Shown here piece by piece: positions 23,561-26,766 of a stretch of DNA of 26,766 nt (positions within the stretch are counted from its first letter, which is position 1; each line of letters starts with the position of its first letter). The notes beneath the pieces are model-generated. The model was given only the letters and a program-made list of their open reading frames with translations, ran no database searches and was not told the origin of the DNA. Origin of the DNA: Bin22 sp034428635 (GTDB lineage Bacteria; Chloroflexota; Dehalococcoidia; Lucifugimonadales; UBA3495); contig DAOUHR010000158.1 in NCBI GenBank assembly GCA_034428635.1, positions 1 through 26,766 on the forward strand, written 5' to 3'. The position numbers were made by a program, and so were the translations under genes.

Positions 23561-24520
23561 CTACTGCACGTGGGGCAAAACGTACTTGGTGAAGCGGTTT
23601 AGCTGCTCCATTTGGTTCGGCGATGCGAAGCGGACTATAAAATAGGTAACCCCTGCCTCTCGGAAAGTGTTAATCGACTCTACACACTTGTCTGGAGGAC
23701 CGAATACGCATAGCAATTGCTTGCTTACCGCCTCATAAGGGCGACTGTAGTACGATTGCATGAATTGGTCGCCTTCGGCCAGCGCATCCGCCTCTTCGTT
23801 AAGATTTACGGATATATAAAGGGCCCGGGTAATCTCGCCTGCGTCCCGACCAACGATTTGGGCGTTCTCCTGCACCCGGTCCCAGCAGCGTTCGAAGAGG
23901 TCGATGCTCGGGACATTGGTAATCCAGGCATCGCCCATCTCGGCGACACGTTTCAGGCCCCGGCGCACCCAGTTGCTGGAAATCCATATGGGCAACGGGT
24001 CCTGCAGGGGATGGGGTTCCAGGGTTACATTGCTCAGGGGATAATAATCGCTCTCGAAGGTTATGTCCTCTCCAGACCAGAGGGCCCGCATGATGCGGAT
24101 ACCCTCCTCCATGCGGTCTGCCCGCTCCTGGATGGGTATTCCCACCACCTCGTGCTCGTCCACGTACATCTGGTTGTCGCCACGACCGGCGCCGGCGCCC
24201 AGGATGGTTCGCCCGTTGGAAACGTTGTCGATGGTTGCCAGGGCGTGGGCCAGGTGCACCGGGTGGCGCAGGGCGGAGAGCATTACTGCGGTGCCGATGC
24301 GGACCCGCTGGGTGCGGGCAGCCAGGGCCGACATTATGGTAAGGGGTTCCAGGCGCGGCTTGGACGTTACACTGTCGCCCACCCATACCGAGTCATACCC
24401 CAGCCGCTCCACGGTTTCGGCCATTTGCCAGTTCAGCTCAACCCTGGGGCGGCCTCCGTCGGCGTACACCAGAACACCGCGCGTGGGCAGCAGGACGCCG
24501 AAGTCATTTATCAATTCCAT
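23561..24520 (-). CDS. LLM-class flavin-dependent oxidoreductase
   Basis: 319 residues of the luciferase-like monooxygenase fold (TIM barrel using FMN or F420). The pattern is a start with FGVLLPTRG, AETVERLGYDSVWVGDSV, RVRIGTAVMLSALRHPVHLAHALATID, the GRTILGAGAGRGD cofactor loop and KRVAEMGDAWITN. The minus-strand AGAGGTCGAA precedes the ATG. Members include F420-dependent reductases and FMNH2 monooxygenases, so the cofactor and substrate are open. No flavin reductase gene is adjacent. It lies downstream of the amidohydrolase on the same strand, with a 195-bp gap, and may be co-transcribed. Confidence 0.88.
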   Translation of the reverse strand: MELINDFGVLLPTRGVLVYADGGRPRVELNWQMAETVERLGYDSVWVGDSVTSKPRLEPLTIMSALAARTQRVRIGTAVMLSALRHPVHLAHALATIDNVSNGRTILGAGAGRGDNQMYVDEHEVVGIPIQERADRMEEGIRIMRALWSGEDITFESDYYPLSNVTLEPHPLQDPLPIWISSNWVRRGLKRVAEMGDAWITNVPSIDLFERCWDRVQENAQIVGRDAGEITRALYISVNLNEEADALAEGDQFMQSYYSRPYEAVSKQLLCVFGPPDKCVESINTFREAGVTYFIVRFASPNQMEQLNRFTKYVLPHVQ

Positions 24521-24715
24521 TTCGACCTCTTATATCCGCGAATAGTCGGTTTGGCTACTTCCGCAAAGGCTGGAAGAAATAACGGCAGGGCAATCGCAAA
24601 TCAGTTTTGGGAGCGAGCCGTCGTTCCCTGGGTGCGCGGCCGCCTCGAAACCAGGCCAAGGATACGCGAGAGGGCATTCCTTGTGCGATAGCCCTGCAAT
24701 TAGTGCTCCCGAGAA

Positions 24716-26095
24716 TTAAACTACCGGCCAGCGAGTGGGATAGGACACGCCTACCCGCGCCAGCAAGTCTTCTCCCAGTTCCTGGACCTTCTGCACCAGC
24801 GCCCATTCATTCACAAAAAGCGGCAGGTGGTTTTCCACCCGTACCTGGCCGTCCACTATGACAGTGTGAACACTGCGCCCGTCGGCGTTGTAGACCAGGT
24901 TGTTGACCGGGTTGAACAGCGTGCGCCACTCGGCGCGCCGGGTGTCGAACAGCACCAGGTCCGCCTTCTTGCCCTCCTCTATGGAGCCTATCTCGTCTCC
25001 CAGGCCCAGGGCGTTGGCCCCGCCGATGGTGGCCAATTCCAGGGCAGTCTCGGCTGGTATCATGCCCACGTCCCGGCGGGCGTCCTTGTAAAGCACCGCC
25101 ACCAGGTACATGGAGCGCATGGTCTCCAGCAGATTGGAGTTATTGCCGGCATCAGTGCCAAGGCCAACGGTGGCGCCGGCCGCCAGCAACTCGGGCAGCA
25201 TGCCTTCGTGGGCCACTCCGGCGCCTCCCTTGATGGCGGCAGTGGGGCACATAATCACCGATGCGCCACTCCTTGCAATGGAATCAACCTCTGACTGGTC
25301 GATTCCCAGCCCATGGGCCAGGGTCAGACTTGGTTTCAGGATTCCCAGTGATCCCAGGTATTGGGTGGGGCGCAGTCCATATTGCTGCAGGCACTCCTCA
25401 ATGTAGCGGGAACCGTTGTTGAAGTGCAGGGTCAGGCGAGTGTCGTATTCGTCAGCCAAAGAACCGGCGGCCCGAAGCAGTTCTTCCGACGAGAAGCCGG
25501 GGGAAAAAGGCATGGCCCAGGCCCGAACCCGGTCGTCAAGGCGATGGCCGTAATCCCTGACGACCTGCTCCATCAGCCGGATAGCTTCGGCCGTCTCATA
25601 AACTGGCAGGTTGATGGGATTAGGCCGATCAGTAACCTGCCAGCCCACGGTGATGCGGCAGCCCGATTCTTCGTAGGCCGCCATGCAGGCATCCAGGCCC
25701 TTGGTGCTTCCCGGGTCGACGAAGCAGGTGGTTCCATGCTTGAGCAGTTCGGTGATGGCCAGCAAAGAGGTGAGGTATTCCTCTTCGTCAGTCATAGCCG
25801 CTTGGAGCCTAAAGACGTTGGAAAGGTAGGCCGGGCCCAGGTCGTCGGGGAAGACGCCCCGGGTGGCATGGGCGTAACTGATATGCATGTGGCCGTTGAC
25901 GAACCCGGGAGTCACCACCATTTCACTGGCATCAATTACGCGGTCGGCGGCGACATCGGCCAGCTCGGCACTCTTGCCAACTCGGGCTATTCGCTGTCCT
26001 TCGATCAGGATGGCGCCATCCGTAATGATCCTGCGCTCGGGGTCAACGGTAACCAGATACCTGGCGCCTTCGATTTTCAGAGTGGAAATGGGCAT
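24716..26095 (-). CDS. Amidohydrolase family protein (AtzA/TrzN/deaminase-like)
   Basis: 459 residues from ATG 26095 (MPISTLKIEGARYLVT); the frame is open to 26167 but the added residues are not family-like. Metal ligands of a mononuclear amidohydrolase are visible: H69 and H71 (VNGHMHIS), H224 (LTLHFNNG), H261 (LAHGLGI) and D315 (GLGTDAGNNSN). The family hydrolyses or deaminates small N-heterocycles such as guanine, cytosine or S-adenosylhomocysteine, or dechlorinates triazines. The usual HxxE has its glutamate replaced by N227, so a standard deamination mechanism is uncertain. The C-terminus with EEGKKADLVLFD is typical. It is divergent from the terminal SDR. Confidence 0.9.
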   Translation of the reverse strand: MPISTLKIEGARYLVTVDPERRIITDGAILIEGQRIARVGKSAELADVAADRVIDASEMVVTPGFVNGHMHISYAHATRGVFPDDLGPAYLSNVFRLQAAMTDEEEYLTSLLAITELLKHGTTCFVDPGSTKGLDACMAAYEESGCRITVGWQVTDRPNPINLPVYETAEAIRLMEQVVRDYGHRLDDRVRAWAMPFSPGFSSEELLRAAGSLADEYDTRLTLHFNNGSRYIEECLQQYGLRPTQYLGSLGILKPSLTLAHGLGIDQSEVDSIARSGASVIMCPTAAIKGGAGVAHEGMLPELLAAGATVGLGTDAGNNSNLLETMRSMYLVAVLYKDARRDVGMIPAETALELATIGGANALGLGDEIGSIEEGKKADLVLFDTRRAEWRTLFNPVNNLVYNADGRSVHTVIVDGQVRVENHLPLFVNEWALVQKVQELGEDLLARVGVSYPTRWPVV

Positions 26096-26204
26096 GGACC
26101 TGGCTAACCTCTTGGTACTGCTGGCGTAACATGGGGAACGCCGTATACGAAGGCATATTAGATTCACCCGCCGGCTTTGGCAACCCTGTAACCAATGTTC
26201 AGCT

Positions 26205-26213
26205 TGCTATAAT
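26205..26213 (+). promoter_or_regulatory. Extended -10 promoter element for the terminal SDR
   Basis: TG-C-TATAAT: TG at 26205-26206 and a perfect TATAAT at 26208-26213, with no clear -35. The start would be near 26220, followed by GGGAGG at 26231-26236 and the ATG at 26246. Confidence 0.55.
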
Positions 26214-26245
26214 TGAATAAAGAAAGATACGGGAGGCGGAACACC

Positions 26246-26766
26246 ATGCCTTACGCTGGACTCAGCCTGGAGGGAATGACGGCGCTCGTTACCGGCTCGG
26301 GCCGGGGAATTGGCAGCGCCCTGGCCGTGGGCCTCGCCCAGGCAGGGGCAAGCGTCGCGGTTTCCGACGTTTCCGAGCAGATGGAGGGAGCGGAAGATAC
26401 GGCGGCCCGAATTCGTAGCGACGGGGTGGAAAGCAGGGCTTATGTCTTGGACGTGCTGGACCTAGGCAACATCCGGGACACCGTAAGCCGAATGGCTCAG
26501 GACTTCGGAAGGCTGGATATCCTGGTGAACAATGCCGGAATCAGACGGCGGCAACCGGCCCTGGACGTAACCGAGGAGAATTGGGACGCAGTAATTGATA
26601 CTAACCTCAAGGGGCCATTTTTCTGCGCCCAGGCTGCCGCGAAACCTATGATCGAGCAGGGCTTCGGGCGGATCATCAACATTTCCTCCCAGCTTGCTAT
26701 CGTAGCCGGGGAGAATCGGGCCGCTTACTGCGCCAGCAAGGCCGGACTGGCCAATCTGACCAGGGT
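26246..26766 (+). CDS. Short-chain dehydrogenase/reductase, N-terminal part (cut by window edge)
   Basis: 173 residues are visible and the frame is open to the end. MPYAGLSLEGMTALVTG leads to the cofactor loop TGSGRGIG (16-23), D41 after the second strand (NAD-type), NNAG (95-98), the catalytic serine in NISSQL (about 147), and Y161 and K165 (YCASK). This is a complete classical SDR active site. GGGAGG sits ten bases before the ATG. Its closest partners are probably the divergent amidohydrolase and LLM genes, but it reads the other way, so any link is only positional. Confidence 0.88.
   Translation, partial: MPYAGLSLEGMTALVTGSGRGIGSALAVGLAQAGASVAVSDVSEQMEGAEDTAARIRSDGVESRAYVLDVLDLGNIRDTVSRMAQDFGRLDILVNNAGIRRRQPALDVTEENWDAVIDTNLKGPFFCAQAAAKPMIEQGFGRIINISSQLAIVAGENRAAYCASKAGLANLTR

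Noticed and set aside
23717..24691. 324-codon plus-strand frame over the LLM gene
   Set aside because: The LLM motifs and ribosome binding site are on the minus strand.
25361..26107. 248-codon plus-strand frame over the amidohydrolase
   Set aside because: Shadow of the amidohydrolase, whose metal ligands are on the minus strand.
1..26766. CRISPR array, insertion sequence or rRNA genes
   Set aside because: No regularly spaced repeats, transposase-like product or rRNA sequence was seen on either strand.

Overview
The window reads as chromosomal DNA from a free-living bacterium, most likely a member of Chloroflexota (Dehalococcoidia / SAR202-like). That placement is an inference from gene content: archaeal-type phosphoglycerate mutase (ApgM), LL-diaminopimelate aminotransferase, a HypE-like AIR-synthase protein, a GPP34-domain protein, and a catabolic block of an LLM-class flavin oxidoreductase, an amidohydrolase and SDR enzymes. 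No rRNA or 16S marker is present to confirm it. GC is moderate to high. I see no insertion sequence, prophage, plasmid function or CRISPR array.

Layout. 1-137: start of a leftward helix-turn-helix gene with a very good sigma70-type promoter. 138-790: mostly unexplained, ending in a promoter for a PLP-dependent threonine/serine dehydratase-like gene (791-1771). 1772-1879: convergent spacer with a 13-bp inverted repeat and a tandem 15-mer. 1880-2884 (leftward): HypE-like AIR-synthase protein. 3247-9237 (rightward, probably one operon): Sua5/YrdC protein, an isoprenyl synthase-like protein that has lost key aspartates, pgk, apgM, tpiA, miaA. 9307-12675: dapF, dapL, hflX. dapL (THDP to LL-DAP) and dapF (LL- to meso-DAP) encode consecutive steps. 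12854-13603: an SDR behind a perfect palindrome. 13756-14182: four tRNA genes, Val(CAC), Leu(CAG), Arg(GCG), Val(UAC), all with encoded CCA. 14605-15255: GPP34-domain protein. 15410-18477: dxs, a small cupin and an alpha/beta hydrolase. 18605-23470: a four-gene operon encoding a 2-oxoacid:ferredoxin oxidoreductase (fused gamma-delta, alpha, beta) plus an acyl-CoA synthetase, with its own promoter and a bidirectional terminator. 23561-26095 (leftward): LLM-class flavin oxidoreductase and amidohydrolase. 26246-end (rightward): an SDR cut by the window edge.

How the genes work together. The first half is housekeeping: lower glycolysis/gluconeogenesis (PGK, ApgM, TPI), tRNA modification (Sua5 for t6A, MiaA for i6A), lysine/peptidoglycan precursor synthesis, ribosome rescue (HflX) and isoprenoid entry (DXS). 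The second half is catabolic/redox. The oxidoreductase probably decarboxylates a 2-oxo acid to ferredoxin, and the neighbouring ligase activates a carboxylic acid.

The most interesting points are the oxidoreductase operon, whose delta domain has an unusual first cysteine set and whose alpha subunit has an altered substrate-loop motif; the isoprenyl-synthase homologue with broken DDxxD motifs in the glycolytic operon; a rare tRNA-Arg(GCG); and several DNA-level signals (palindrome, competing hairpins before dxs, probable ATT start for hflX). I did not find a clearly new defence or mobile system.
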